43,628 bases of DNA, taken from contig CANATJ010000004.1 in the NCBI GenBank assembly GCA_947364595.1, positions 1 to 43,628 of the forward strand, in the 5' to 3' direction. The notes below the pieces were generated by a model. That model did no database searches and was not told where the DNA came from. It saw only the letters and a program-made list of their open reading frames with translations. Below, piece after piece: positions 6,780-15,083 of this stretch (position 1 is the stretch's first letter; each line of letters opens with the position of its first letter). Made by a program: the position numbers and the translations under genes. This stretch comes from an uncultured Bacillota bacterium. GTDB taxonomy: Bacteria; Bacillota_I; Bacilli_A; RF39; UBA660.

Positions 6780-7463
6780 ATGAATAAAGAAATGAAAAAA
6801 CGTAGAATAATTATCATTGTATCTTTCATTGGTCTATTATTAGGAATAGGTTTACTTTCATATAATTTTATTTTAATAAAAATAAACCTTACATTTGAAA
6901 CAATTAATTTAGAACTTTATAATAATAAGCAACCTAAAAAAATTGAAAAAGAAGAGCAACCTAAACAGCAAGCGACGGAAAATGAAAAATCTGAAAGTCA
7001 AAATACACCTTCAGAACCGCAAGTTAAAAATGAAGGGCCAAAGATGCCGACATATAATTATATTGGTTATCTAGAAATACCTAAAATAAATTTAAAACAA
7101 GGCTTAGTTTCAGTAGATTCAAAATATAATAATGTTGATTTGAATATTCAAACTATAAGACCTTCGAATTATCCAAATGTTGATAAAGGAAATTTAATAC
7201 TAGCTTCTCATTCGGGATCTAGTTCAATAAGTTATTTTAAGCATTTATACAAATTAGTAAAAGGGGATTTAGTAAAGGTAGATTATAATGGTTATAGATA
7301 TACATATCAAATAGTAAATATTTATACGACTCCTAAAAATGGACAAGTTCCAATTTATCGTGATACAAATATAACGACAATAACATTAATTACATGTACA
7401 AGAAATGATGAAACAACTCAAACAGTATATATAGGACAATTAAAGAATAAAGAGGCGATTTGA
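6780..7463 (+). CDS. Sortase family transpeptidase
   Basis: This is a 227-residue membrane-anchored sortase. Residues 10-32 form one transmembrane signal-anchor. A Lys/Glu/Gln-rich linker (about 48-90) follows, then the beta-barrel domain beginning YIGYLEIPKINL. The catalytic His is seen as His144 (LASHSG) and the catalytic Cys as Cys206 in TLITCT. The arginine normally located just before strand 8 is not seen; that position reads TTQTVYIG, while an Arg (Arg208) instead directly follows the TC. Sortases attach proteins to the wall or to each other at LPxTG-like signals; no substrate is encoded in this window. It is paired by a 1-base stop-start overlap with the next membrane protein, and sits between nusG and rplK. 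Confidence 0.9.
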   Translation: MNKEMKKRRIIIIVSFIGLLLGIGLLSYNFILIKINLTFETINLELYNNKQPKKIEKEEQPKQQATENEKSESQNTPSEPQVKNEGPKMPTYNYIGYLEIPKINLKQGLVSVDSKYNNVDLNIQTIRPSNYPNVDKGNLILASHSGSSSISYFKHLYKLVKGDLVKVDYNGYRYTYQIVNIYTTPKNGQVPIYRDTNITTITLITCTRNDETTQTVYIGQLKNKEAI

Positions 7464-8227
7464 TGATAAAATTAACTCCAAGTAATTTTATTGAAATTTT
7501 ATATGATACTATTATGTCTTCACCTACGACTTTTGTTACAATATTATTAGGAATAGTTTTCTTGATAATAATGATAGTTAATATGAAAAGGCATAAAAAA
7601 ATTGGTAAAATTCCATTCATAATTGGATGGATATTTATCATAGCTTTTGTCGTATTTAAATATAGCCCTCATTTAACTACATTGTTTGATAATTTAATTA
7701 ATAATATATTTATGCAAGTGTTTTTTCCAAATTTAGCATCTTATATTATATTACTTGCACTAACTAATTTTATATTTCTTTTTACAATATTAAAAAAGGA
7801 TACAAAGACAATTGATAAGATAATTAATTCTATATTTTTCTTAATTATAATGCTATTTTTCATATTATCTTTAGAAAGAGTTACACAAAAGAATATCAAT
7901 ATATATGAAACTTTAACTGTTTATTCAGATAAAAAACTTTTAATATTAATAGAAGCGACAACTATAACTTTTGTTATATGGATGATTATTTTGATAAGTA
8001 AAATGATTATAATTAAATTGATTCAAAAAAGCGATGATAAGGTAAAAGGTGAATATCAAATAAATGGTGAAGGCGAAGATAATAATGTAAGTGTGATAAA
8101 TGAAGAAATAAATACAGATAGTAATGTGAATTTGGTAGATGAGGAAATAAATGCAAGTAACAAAAAAGAATCTACAAATAATAAACACGACGAGGAGGAA
8201 ATAGAATATTTATTTCCTGAACAATAA
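7463..8227 (+). CDS. Polytopic membrane protein paired with sortase
   Basis: This is a 254-residue protein. Its first about 190 residues contain roughly six hydrophobic helices (near residues 22-40, 48-66, 72-112 as two, 122-142 and 164-186). A hydrophilic acidic, Asn/Glu-rich cytoplasmic or surface tail (about 195-254) ends EEEIEYLFPEQ. The ATG at 7463 overlaps the sortase stop by one base (TGATG), indicating coupled translation. I do not recognise the family. The tight pairing suggests that it assists, positions or regulates the sortase, but that is inference from position only. Confidence 0.78.
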   Translation: MIKLTPSNFIEILYDTIMSSPTTFVTILLGIVFLIIMIVNMKRHKKIGKIPFIIGWIFIIAFVVFKYSPHLTTLFDNLINNIFMQVFFPNLASYIILLALTNFIFLFTILKKDTKTIDKIINSIFFLIIMLFFILSLERVTQKNINIYETLTVYSDKKLLILIEATTITFVIWMIILISKMIIIKLIQKSDDKVKGEYQINGEGEDNNVSVINEEINTDSNVNLVDEEINASNKKESTNNKHDEEEIEYLFPEQ

Positions 8228-8239
8228 AGAGTAATGAAG

Positions 8240-8268
8240 AAAATCTACATGAAAATTGTAGATTTTTA
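8240..8268 (+). terminator. Terminator of the sortase unit
   Basis: AAAATCTACA (8240-8249) pairs with TGTAGATTTT (8257-8266) around a 7-base loop, with a T tail. Confidence 0.85.
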
Positions 8269-8339
8269 AATTTTACACTATATCTTTCTACTTTAAGTAA
8301 AAATATAAATATTTACTAAAATAAGAATATAAAAAAGTG

Positions 8340-8368
8340 TTTACAAATAAAATAAAATATGATAATAT
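8340..8368 (+). promoter_or_regulatory. Putative promoter of rplK-rplA
   Basis: TTTACA (8340-8345), 17 bases, and TAATAT (8363-8368) lie upstream of the rplK leader. An overlapping GATAAT could serve as an alternative -10. Confidence 0.6.
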
Positions 8369-8402
8369 TAAAGAGCTATATTGTTTTAAATATAGTTTTA
8401 AA

Positions 8403-8439
8403 AGTGGGAGATTGAAATGCGGATATCATTTGAACCACT
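8403..8439 (+). promoter_or_regulatory. L1-type autoregulatory leader hairpin before rplK
   Basis: AGTGG (8403-8407) pairs with CCACT (8435-8439). An inner stem AAATG/CATTT is separated from it by an asymmetric internal loop beginning GAG. Ribosomal protein L1 is known to repress its own operon by binding an mRNA mimic of its 23S site in the rplK or rplA leader. The same GTGGGAG...CCAC signature recurs before rplA. Assignment to L1 is inference from position and shape. Confidence 0.6.
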
Positions 8440-8467
8440 CGCGAAAAAAATATAGGAGGTGTTTTTC

Positions 8468-8890
8468 GTGGCAAATATCATGAAGAAAATTAAAATTCAA
8501 ATTCCTGCAGGAAAGGCTACACCAGCTCCACCAGTTGGAACTGTATTAGGACCAGCCGGAATTAATTTACAAGATTTTTGTACTAAATATAATGATGCTA
8601 CAAGAGATAAAATGGGAGATATCTTACCTGTTGAAATAACAGTATATGAAGATAGAAGTTTCGATTTTGTTATCAAAACTCCACCAACTCCATTTTTAAT
8701 TAAGAAAGCTTGTAAAATCAAAAAAGGTTCAGTAAAAGGAGCTAACGAAACAGTTGCAACTTTAACTGAAGAACAATTAAAAGAGATTGCTGAAACAAAA
8801 CTTCCAGATTTAAACTGTTATACTGTTGAAGATGCAATGAAGACAGTAGAAGGAACAGCTTTAAATATGGGTGTTAAAGTAGAAAAATAA
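8468..8890 (+). CDS. rplK: 50S ribosomal protein L11
   Basis: The 140-residue L11 binds the GTPase-associated centre of 23S rRNA. The N-terminal motif IKIQIPAGKATPAPPVG, then AGINLQDFCTKYN, PVEITVYEDRSFDF, KTPPTPFLIKKA and the C-terminal RNA-binding AETKLPDLNCYTVEDAMKTVEGTALNMG are all family-typical. A GTG start at 8468 is chosen because TAGGAGGTG lies 6 bases upstream and it matches the usual N-terminus. It is co-transcribed with rplA. Confidence 0.96.
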   Translation: MANIMKKIKIQIPAGKATPAPPVGTVLGPAGINLQDFCTKYNDATRDKMGDILPVEITVYEDRSFDFVIKTPPTPFLIKKACKIKKGSVKGANETVATLTEEQLKEIAETKLPDLNCYTVEDAMKTVEGTALNMGVKVEK

Positions 8891-8903
8891 AATAATTACC
8901 AAA

Positions 8904-8948
8904 ACATAGGTTAAACCTATGTGGGAGGAAATATCCGCAAAACCACAT
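8904..8948 (+). promoter_or_regulatory. rplK-rplA intergenic hairpins (L1-like site)
   Basis: Two stems compete for the same four bases. ACATAGGT/ACCTATGT spans 8904-8922, and ATGTGG/CCACAT spans 8919-8948 and encloses GAGGAAATATCCGC. The second resembles the leader site before rplK (GTGGGAG...CCAC). It ends immediately before the rplA ribosome site AAGGAGGT, so L1 binding could block rplA translation. Confidence 0.6.
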
Positions 8949-8963
8949 AAGGAGGTAAAAACA

Positions 8964-9659
8964 ATGAAGAAAGGTAAAAAATACTTAGAAGCTGCTAAAA
9001 AAGTAGAAAAAAATAAATTATATACAAAAGAAGAAGCTGTTGCTTTAGTTAAAGAAACTTCAACTACAAGTTTTGATAGCACTGTTGAATTAGCTATGCG
9101 TCTAAATTTAGATACTAAAAAAGCTGATCAACAATTAAGAGGTGCTGTTGTATTACCTAAAGGAACTGGTAAGACAAAAAAGGTTTTAGTTATTGCTAAA
9201 GGAGATGCAGCAAAAGCTGCTAAAGATGCTGGAGCAGATTATGTAGGAGATAATGATTTACTAGAAAAAATCCAAAAAGAAAATTGGTTTGATTTCGATG
9301 TAATGATTGCTACTCCAGATATGATGCCAGCATTAGGTAAAATCGGTCGTATTTTAGGACCTAAAGGTTTAATGCCAAACCCTAAAACTGGAACAGTAAC
9401 ATTAGATACTAAAAAAGCAGTAGAAGAAGTTAAAAAAGGACGTGTTGAATACCGTACAGATTCATATGGTAATGTACATGTTATAATTGGTAAAACTTCA
9501 TTTAGCGATGAAGACTTACTTGAAAACTTAAAAACTTTTGTTACATTAATAGTAAAATCAAAACCAGCTGTTGTTAAAGGAACATATGTAAAAAACATTT
9601 CAATTTCTTCAACAATGGGACCTGGTGTTAAAGTTGATTTAAATAGTTTTGACTTTTAA
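8964..9659 (+). CDS. rplA: 50S ribosomal protein L1
   Basis: The 231-residue L1 forms the mobile L1 stalk at the E site and is the expected repressor of this operon. Family motifs include [62 protein letters not shown] and [14 protein letters not shown]. The ATG at 8964 follows AAGGAGGTAAAAACA; an in-frame ATG at 8919 lies inside the regulatory hairpin and is rejected. A promoter for the next unit is embedded in its last codons. Confidence 0.97.
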   Translation: MKKGKKYLEAAKKVEKNKLYTKEEAVALVKETSTTSFDSTVELAMRLNLDTKKADQQLRGAVVLPKGTGKTKKVLVIAKGDAAKAAKDAGADYVGDNDLLEKIQKENWFDFDVMIATPDMMPALGKIGRILGPKGLMPNPKTGTVTLDTKKAVEEVKKGRVEYRTDSYGNVHVIIGKTSFSDEDLLENLKTFVTLIVKSKPAVVKGTYVKNISISSTMGPGVKVDLNSFDF

Positions 9660-9677
9660 AAACTAATATGTTATAAT
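9649..9677 (+). promoter_or_regulatory. Promoter of rplJ-rplL
   Basis: TTGACT (9649-9654), a 17-base spacer and TATAAT (9672-9677) overlap the 3' end of rplA. The same TTGACTTTTAA string forms the -35 region of the rpoB promoter. Confidence 0.85.
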
Positions 9678-9684
9678 CAAAATG

Positions 9685-9805
9685 TTGATGAAAAAATGCC
9701 GTAGACAGTAGGTGCTAAAAAGCTTAATTTCCTACCGAGGATGAATTATTCAAATCCTTTTAGCTCTGCGCCATGCAGAGCTTTTATATTGCGGCCTAGA
9801 AAAAA
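9685..9805 (+). promoter_or_regulatory. L10 ribosomal protein leader
   Basis: The conserved elements of the bacterial L10(L12)4-binding leader are recognisable. CCGTAGACAGTAGGTGC (from about 9699) is followed by TTAATTTCCTACCGAGG (from 9724), with GTAGG/CCTAC forming a stem. A strong hairpin follows, AGCTCTGC/GCAGAGCT (9762-9782, loop GCCAT), with a T-rich tail that could work as an attenuator. The L10-L12 complex is known to bind this motif and repress its own genes. Confidence 0.88.
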
Positions 9806-9818
9806 GGAGGTGCTATCT

Positions 9819-10319
9819 TTGGCTAATCAAAAAATCTTAGACCAAAAACAACAAATCATCGATGAGATCGCTGAAAGAACTCAAAATGCAAATTCAACTG
9901 TATTATTTGAATATCAAGGATTAACAGTTGAAGAAACAAATGAACTTAGAAGAACATTAAGAGAAAATGATGCAGAGTTCAAAATTTACAAGAACACTTT
10001 AGTTAAAAGAGCGTTCGACACTATAAAAGTAGATTTAGATGAACACCTAAAAGGTCCAAAAGCTATTGCGTTTTCAAATGATGCTGTAGCTCCAATTAAA
10101 GTACTTAGCGAATTTGCTAAAAAACATCCAGCACTAGAATTAAAAGTTGGATTAGTAGATGGACAAATAGCTGATCAAGCAAAATTAAAAGAATTATCAA
10201 CAATCCCATCAAGAGAAGGATTACTTACAATGCTTGCTGGTGGCTTAATTGGTGTTGTAAAAGATTTATCAATTTGCTTAGACTTATACAGTCAAGATAT
10301 GGAAAAAGAAGAAAATTAA
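9819..10319 (+). CDS. rplJ: 50S ribosomal protein L10
   Basis: The 166-residue L10 anchors L7/L12 dimers to the ribosome stalk. The start is TTG 9819, behind AAAAAGGAGGTGC; an in-frame ATG at 9741 lies in the middle of the leader RNA and would add 26 residues absent from L10 proteins. From the TTG the protein reads ANQKILDQKQQIIDEIAE, then NSTVLFEYQGLTVEETNELRR, FKIYKNTLVKRAF, GPKAIAFS and a C-terminal L12-binding helix ending DMEKEEN. It is regulated through the L10 leader. Confidence 0.95.
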   Translation: MANQKILDQKQQIIDEIAERTQNANSTVLFEYQGLTVEETNELRRTLRENDAEFKIYKNTLVKRAFDTIKVDLDEHLKGPKAIAFSNDAVAPIKVLSEFAKKHPALELKVGLVDGQIADQAKLKELSTIPSREGLLTMLAGGLIGVVKDLSICLDLYSQDMEKEEN

Positions 10320-10338
10320 TTAAGAAAGGAATGATATT

Positions 10339-10707
10339 ATGGCAAAATTTACAAAAGATGAATTTATTAGTGGATTAAAAGAAATGACAATTCTTGAAGT
10401 TAAAGAATTAGTAGATGCAATGAAAGAGGAATTTGGTGTAGACCCAAGTGCTGTAGCTGTAGCTGCTGCTCCAGCTGCTGCTGAAGAAGCTGCTGGACCA
10501 AGTGTTGTTACATTAGTACTTACAAGTGCTGGTGCAAACAAGATCCCAGTTATTAAATTAGTACGTGAAGTTACTGGTTTAGGATTAAAAGAAGCTAAAG
10601 AAATCGCTGATAACGGTGGTAACGTTAAAGAAAACATTTCAAGTGACGAAGCTAATGAATTAAAAGCTAAATTCGAAGAAGCTGGTGCTTCAGTAGAAGT
10701 TAAATAA
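10339..10707 (+). CDS. rplL: 50S ribosomal protein L7/L12
   Basis: This is a 122-residue stalk protein. The N-terminal dimerisation helices (MTILEVKELVDAMKEEFGV) are followed by an Ala-rich hinge (AVAAAPAAAEEAAG) and the C-terminal factor-binding domain, with NKIPVIKLVREVTGLGLKEAK and the final EEAGASVEVK. The ribosome site AGAAAGGA precedes ATG 10339. The codons look optimised (GCT, GTT, CCA), typical of a highly expressed gene. Confidence 0.98.
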   Translation: MAKFTKDEFISGLKEMTILEVKELVDAMKEEFGVDPSAVAVAAAPAAAEEAAGPSVVTLVLTSAGANKIPVIKLVREVTGLGLKEAKEIADNGGNVKENISSDEANELKAKFEEAGASVEVK

Positions 10708-10726
10708 TTAAAAATTAATTCAAGGT

Positions 10727-10759
10727 AAGCCTGCATTATAAAAATAGTGCGGGCTTTAG
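10727..10759 (+). terminator. Terminator/attenuator after rplL
   Basis: AAGCCTGCA (10727-10735) pairs with TGCGGGCTT (10748-10756), including one G-U pair, around a 12-base loop, with only a short T run. Because the U tract is weak, partial readthrough into the methyltransferase gene is plausible. Confidence 0.65.
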
Positions 10760-10782
10760 CCGTTTATAAAAAGGAGAAAATT

Positions 10783-11367
10783 ATGTCACATTATTTTACT
10801 AATGAAAATATTGAAAGTGACGAGCAAGAAATAATTGCTATTATTAGAAATCAAAAATTAAAATTTATTACTGATAATGGCGTTTTTTCAAAAAAAGGAT
10901 TAGACTTTGGTACCAGAACTCTTTTGGAAAGTATTGATTTAAATGCTATTAAAGGCAAGGTATTAGATTTTGGCTGTGGGTATGGTCCAATTGGAATTTT
11001 CCTTAAAAAAATGACAGATGCTGATATTGATATGGTAGATGTTAATAAAAGAGCAATTAATTTGGCCATGAAAAACGCTAAGTTAAACAATGTAAAAGTA
11101 AATGTATTTGAAAGTGATATATATCAAAACGTAAAAGATAGTTACGATTTTATTATTACTAATCCTCCAATTAGAGTTGGGAAGAAAATACTATATGAAA
11201 TATTATTTGATGCTCAAAAATGCTTAAATGATGAGGGTCAATTAATGTTAGTTGTAAATAAAAACCAAGGGGCAAAAACCTTACTAAAAGATTTAAGTGA
11301 GGTGTATGATGCAAAGGTAATTGCAAAAAATAAAGGTTTTTATATAATAGTCGCGCAAAAGCGTTGA
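10783..11367 (+). CDS. Class I SAM-dependent methyltransferase (RsmC/YbxB family)
   Basis: This 194-residue protein matches the YbxB-type methyltransferase normally found between rplL and rpoB in Bacilli. Motif I is VLDFGCGYGPIGI, the second acidic strand is DIDMVDVNKRA, and the substrate motif is NPPIR (family N-P-P-[FIL]). The N-terminus SHYFTNENIESDE and the FITDNGVFSKKGLDFGT segment are family-typical. It is probably an rRNA guanine-N2 methyltransferase (RsmC-like), but the substrate is unproven. The ATG at 10783 follows AAAGGAG; the earlier in-frame ATG at 10747 lies inside the preceding terminator. The rpoB promoter overlaps its stop. Confidence 0.9.
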   Translation: MSHYFTNENIESDEQEIIAIIRNQKLKFITDNGVFSKKGLDFGTRTLLESIDLNAIKGKVLDFGCGYGPIGIFLKKMTDADIDMVDVNKRAINLAMKNAKLNNVKVNVFESDIYQNVKDSYDFIITNPPIRVGKKILYEILFDAQKCLNDEGQLMLVVNKNQGAKTLLKDLSEVYDAKVIAKNKGFYIIVAQKR

Positions 11368-11392
11368 CTTTTAATAAAAAAACCATTATAAT
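11364..11392 (+). promoter_or_regulatory. Promoter of rpoB-rpoC
   Basis: TTGACT (11364-11369), 17 bases, and a perfect TATAAT (11387-11392) give a strong sigma-A promoter overlapping the stop codon of the methyltransferase gene. Confidence 0.9.
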
Positions 11393-11462
11393 TATAAATT
11401 GGCGACGTGTACTTTCATAAAGCATGAAACAATCTAAAAATCTAGTTTATAGGGGTGAAATA

Positions 11463-14400
11463 TTGGCTTACAAAACGCAAAAAATCAACGATAAACGTGA
11501 GAGAAGAAATTACGCAAAAACAAAAAACGCTATTGAACTTTCTAATTTATTAGAAATTCAAAAAAAATCATATGAGTGGTTTTTAACTGAAGGAATTAAA
11601 GAAGTATTTGAGGATATTTTTCCAGTGGAGAGTTTCACTGGTAATTTGTCGTTAGAATTTGGTGACTACAGTTTTGAAGAACCAAGATACAGTATAAAGC
11701 AATGTAAAGAAAGATATTCTACTTATGCTGCGCCACTAAAAGTAGAAGCAAGACTTTTCAATGTTGAAACTGGAGAAGTAAAAGAACAAGAAATTTTCTT
11801 AGGTGATTTACCTATAATGACAGAAAGTGGCTCATTTATTGTAAATGGTGCTGAAAGAGTAATTGTATCACAATTAGTAAGATCACCATCTGTTTACTTT
11901 GGTAAAGAAGTAGATAAGAAAAACGGAAAAGTAACCGTTGGGGCACAAATAATTCCAACCAGAGGAACATGGCTTGAATTAGAAACCGATGCACGTGATA
12001 TTATTTATGTTCGTATCGATAGAACAAGAAAAGTTCCAGTAACAACTTTATTAAGAGCTGTAGGTCTTTCAAGTGATAATGATATAGTAGACTTATTTGG
12101 TGAAAATGATTATATCTTAAAAACAATTGAAAAAGATGCTAACAAAAACACTGATGAAGCTTTAATTGATATTCATTCAAAATTAAGACCAGGTGAACCT
12201 TCAACTTTAGAAAGTGCGAAAAACCAATTAATTACAAGATTTTTCGATGCTTTTCGCTATGATTTAGCAAAAGTAGGAAGATATAAATTTAATAAAAAAT
12301 TAAATGTAATTGATCGTTTACTAGGATGCACTTTAGCTGAAGATATTAAAGTAGATGGAAAATTAATTGCTGAAAAAGGTCAAGAAGTTACAAAGGAATT
12401 ACTTGAAACATTAAAACCAGTATTTGCAAATGGTTATGGTAAAAAAGAAGTTTTAATTAATCAAGATTTAGATACTTATGGTGAAGTTCAAATTGTTAAA
12501 GTATATTCAAAATACAATAAAGACCAAGTAGTAAGTATTATTGGTAATGATCAATCAATTGATATTAAAAGACTTACAATTTCAGATATTTATGCATCAC
12601 TTTCATACTATTTAAACCTATTAGATGGTATTGGACATTTTGATGAAATCGATCATTTATCTAATAGACGTGTTCGTCAAGTTGGAGAACTTTTACAAAA
12701 TCAATTTAGAATTGGTATAAGCCGTATCGAAAGAATGGTTAGAGATCGTATGAGTACTCAAGAAATAGCTGAAGTAACTCCAAAAAGTTTAATTAATATT
12801 AGACCACTTACTGCTGCTATTAAAGAATTCTTCGGTAGTAGCCAACTTTCACAATTTATGGATCAAATTAATCCGATTGCAGAACTTACAAATAAAAGAA
12901 GATTATCTTCATTAGGACCAGGAGGTTTATCAAAAGATAGAGCTGGAATGGAAGTTCGTGACGTTAATCCATCACACTATGGTAGATTATGTCCAGTAGA
13001 ATCTCCAGAAGGACCTAACATTGGTTTGATCACTTCACTTGCTAGTTATGCAAGAATAAATGAATATGGTTTCATTATGACTCCATATCGTAAGGTTAAA
13101 GAATGTAAATTAACAGATGAAATTGTTTATATGACAGCTGATGAAGAATTAGAATACTATATTGCTCCAGCAACTGTTAAAGTAAACGAAAAAGATGAAA
13201 TAATTGAAGATAGAGTTCCAGTAAGATATCAAAATGATAACTTAATTGTTTCAAAAGAACAAATTGATTATATGGATGTATCACCACAACAAATTATTTC
13301 AATTACAACAAGTGGAATTCCATTCCTAGAACACGATGATGGAAAAAGAGCATTGATGGGTGCTAACATGCAACGTCAAGCAATCCCACTTTTAAAAGCA
13401 GAAGCACCATTCGTTGGAACTGGTGTAGAAGCTATTGCAGCTAAAGATTCAGGAGCCGTTATTATTGCTAAGGCTGATGGAATAGTTGACTATGTAGATG
13501 CTAAAAAAATCATTGTAAAAAATGCTAAAGCTACAGATACATATTATTTAGATGGATTTGAAAGAAGTAATATGGGAACATGTTATCATCAAATTCCAAT
13601 TGTTAGAAAAGGCGATAAAATTAAAGCTGGCGATGTTATAGCTGATGGACCAAGTACTGAACAAGGAGAAATGGCTTTAGGTAAAAACTTAACAGTTGCC
13701 TTTGTTAACTTTGAAGGTTATAACTATGAAGATGCTGTAATTTTAAATGAAAGATTAGTAAAAGATGATGTATTCACTTCAATTCATATTAAGGATTATG
13801 AAATTGAATGTCGTGATACTAAATTAGGATCAGAAGAATTTACAAGAGATATTCCAAACATTAGTGAAGAAGCTCGTAAAAACTTAGATGAAAACGGAAT
13901 AATCCGTATTGGAACAGAAGTAAAAGATGATGATATCTTAGTTGGTAAGGTAACGCCTAAAGGAATGGCTGAACTTACTAGTGAGGAAAAATTATTACAC
14001 GCTATTTTTGGTGAAAAAACTCGTGAAGTTAGAGATACTTCATTAAGAGTACAACACGGTGGCGGAGGTATCGTTCACGATGTTCAAATATTATCAAAAG
14101 AAGACAGTGATGAATTACCAGCTGGTGTAAGTAAAAAAATACGTGTTTATATTGCTCAAAAAAGAAAAATTTCTGTAGGTGATAAAATTGCTGGTCGTCA
14201 CGGAAACAAGGGTGTTGTTTCATTAGTATTACCAGAAGAAGATATGCCTTATACAGAAGAAGGTAAAACAGTTGATATCTTATTAAATCCACTTGGAGTT
14301 CCATCTCGTATGAACATCGGACAAATCTTAGAGTTACACTTAGGTATGGCTGCTAAAAGTTTAAATATTCATGTTGCAACTCCAGTATTTGACGGCGCTA

Positions 14401-15083
14401 CTAGAGAAGAAATATTAGATGCTTTAGATGAAGCAGGATTATCAAAAGATGGAAAAATGGTTTTATATGATGGTCGTACTGGTGAACCATTTGATAATAG
14501 AATCAGTGTTGGTGTTATGTATATGATCAAACTTGACCACATGGTTGATGATAAATTACATGCTCGTTCAACTGGACCATATTCATTAGTAACTCAACAA
14601 CCACTTGGAGGAAAAGCTCAATTTGGTGGACAACGTTTAGGAGAAATGGAAGTTTGGGCATTATATGCATATGGTGCTGCTCATATCTTACAAGAAATGA
14701 TGACTGTTAAATCTGATGATGTTACAGGAAGAGTAAAGGTTTATGAAGCTTTAGTAAAAGGTGAAGAATTACCAAAATCTGGAGTTCCAGAGAGCTTTAG
14801 AGTTGTAATCAAAGAGTTCCAAGCATTAGGACTTGATATTACAGTATTAAATGACGAAGGTCGTTTTGTTGAACTTAAAGAATTAGAAGAAGCTGAAAAG
14901 GACAGTTTCATACCAGATACTGACTTAGAAAGCGAAATATTAAAAGAAAAAGAACCTGAAAAAGAGGAAAAACCTGAAGAGAAAAAAACCGAATTAGAAG
15001 GTGAATTAGATGATTTTGAAGAATTTGGTTTAAAAGAACCAACTGCTGAAGAATTAGAACATTTGGAAGGGGAGGATAATTAA
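11463..15083 (+). CDS. rpoB: DNA-directed RNA polymerase subunit beta
   Basis: This is 1206 residues from a TTG start at 11463, supported by AGGGGTGAA just upstream; an earlier ATG at 11424 lacks a ribosome site. Conserved blocks run in order: [40 protein letters not shown], the rifampicin region [15 protein letters not shown] to [32 protein letters not shown], and the late [11 protein letters not shown] and [22 protein letters not shown]. Asn477 (codon 12891-12893) occupies the place of E. coli His526, a change linked to rifampicin resistance. The C-terminus adds an acidic Lys/Glu-rich tail of roughly 60 residues. The stop overlaps the rpoC start by one base. Confidence 0.98.
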   Translation: MAYKTQKINDKRERRNYAKTKNAIELSNLLEIQKKSYEWFLTEGIKEVFEDIFPVESFTGNLSLEFGDYSFEEPRYSIKQCKERYSTYAAPLKVEARLFNVETGEVKEQEIFLGDLPIMTESGSFIVNGAERVIVSQLVRSPSVYFGKEVDKKNGKVTVGAQIIPTRGTWLELETDARDIIYVRIDRTRKVPVTTLLRAVGLSSDNDIVDLFGENDYILKTIEKDANKNTDEALIDIHSKLRPGEPSTLESAKNQLITRFFDAFRYDLAKVGRYKFNKKLNVIDRLLGCTLAEDIKVDGKLIAEKGQEVTKELLETLKPVFANGYGKKEVLINQDLDTYGEVQIVKVYSKYNKDQVVSIIGNDQSIDIKRLTISDIYASLSYYLNLLDGIGHFDEIDHLSNRRVRQVGELLQNQFRIGISRIERMVRDRMSTQEIAEVTPKSLINIRPLTAAIKEFFGSSQLSQFMDQINPIAELTNKRRLSSLGPGGLSKDRAGMEVRDVNPSHYGRLCPVESPEGPNIGLITSLASYARINEYGFIMTPYRKVKECKLTDEIVYMTADEELEYYIAPATVKVNEKDEIIEDRVPVRYQNDNLIVSKEQIDYMDVSPQQIISITTSGIPFLEHDDGKRALMGANMQRQAIPLLKAEAPFVGTGVEAIAAKDSGAVIIAKADGIVDYVDAKKIIVKNAKATDTYYLDGFERSNMGTCYHQIPIVRKGDKIKAGDVIADGPSTEQGEMALGKNLTVAFVNFEGYNYEDAVILNERLVKDDVFTSIHIKDYEIECRDTKLGSEEFTRDIPNISEEARKNLDENGIIRIGTEVKDDDILVGKVTPKGMAELTSEEKLLHAIFGEKTREVRDTSLRVQHGGGGIVHDVQILSKEDSDELPAGVSKKIRVYIAQKRKISVGDKIAGRHGNKGVVSLVLPEEDMPYTEEGKTVDILLNPLGVPSRMNIGQILELHLGMAAKSLNIHVATPVFDGATREEILDALDEAGLSKDGKMVLYDGRTGEPFDNRISVGVMYMIKLDHMVDDKLHARSTGPYSLVTQQPLGGKAQFGGQRLGEMEVWALYAYGAAHILQEMMTVKSDDVTGRVKVYEALVKGEELPKSGVPESFRVVIKEFQALGLDITVLNDEGRFVELKELEEAEKDSFIPDTDLESEILKEKEPEKEEKPEEKKTELEGELDDFEEFGLKEPTAEELEHLEGEDN

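Noticed and set aside
9741-9818. Upstream ATG start for rplJ adding 26 residues
   Set aside because: The segment is the L10 leader RNA and attenuator hairpin; the TTG at 9819 has the ribosome site and gives a normal L10 N-terminus.
11424-11462. Upstream ATG start for rpoB
   Set aside because: No ribosome site precedes it, whereas AGGGGTGAA sits before TTG 11463, which also fits the family start.
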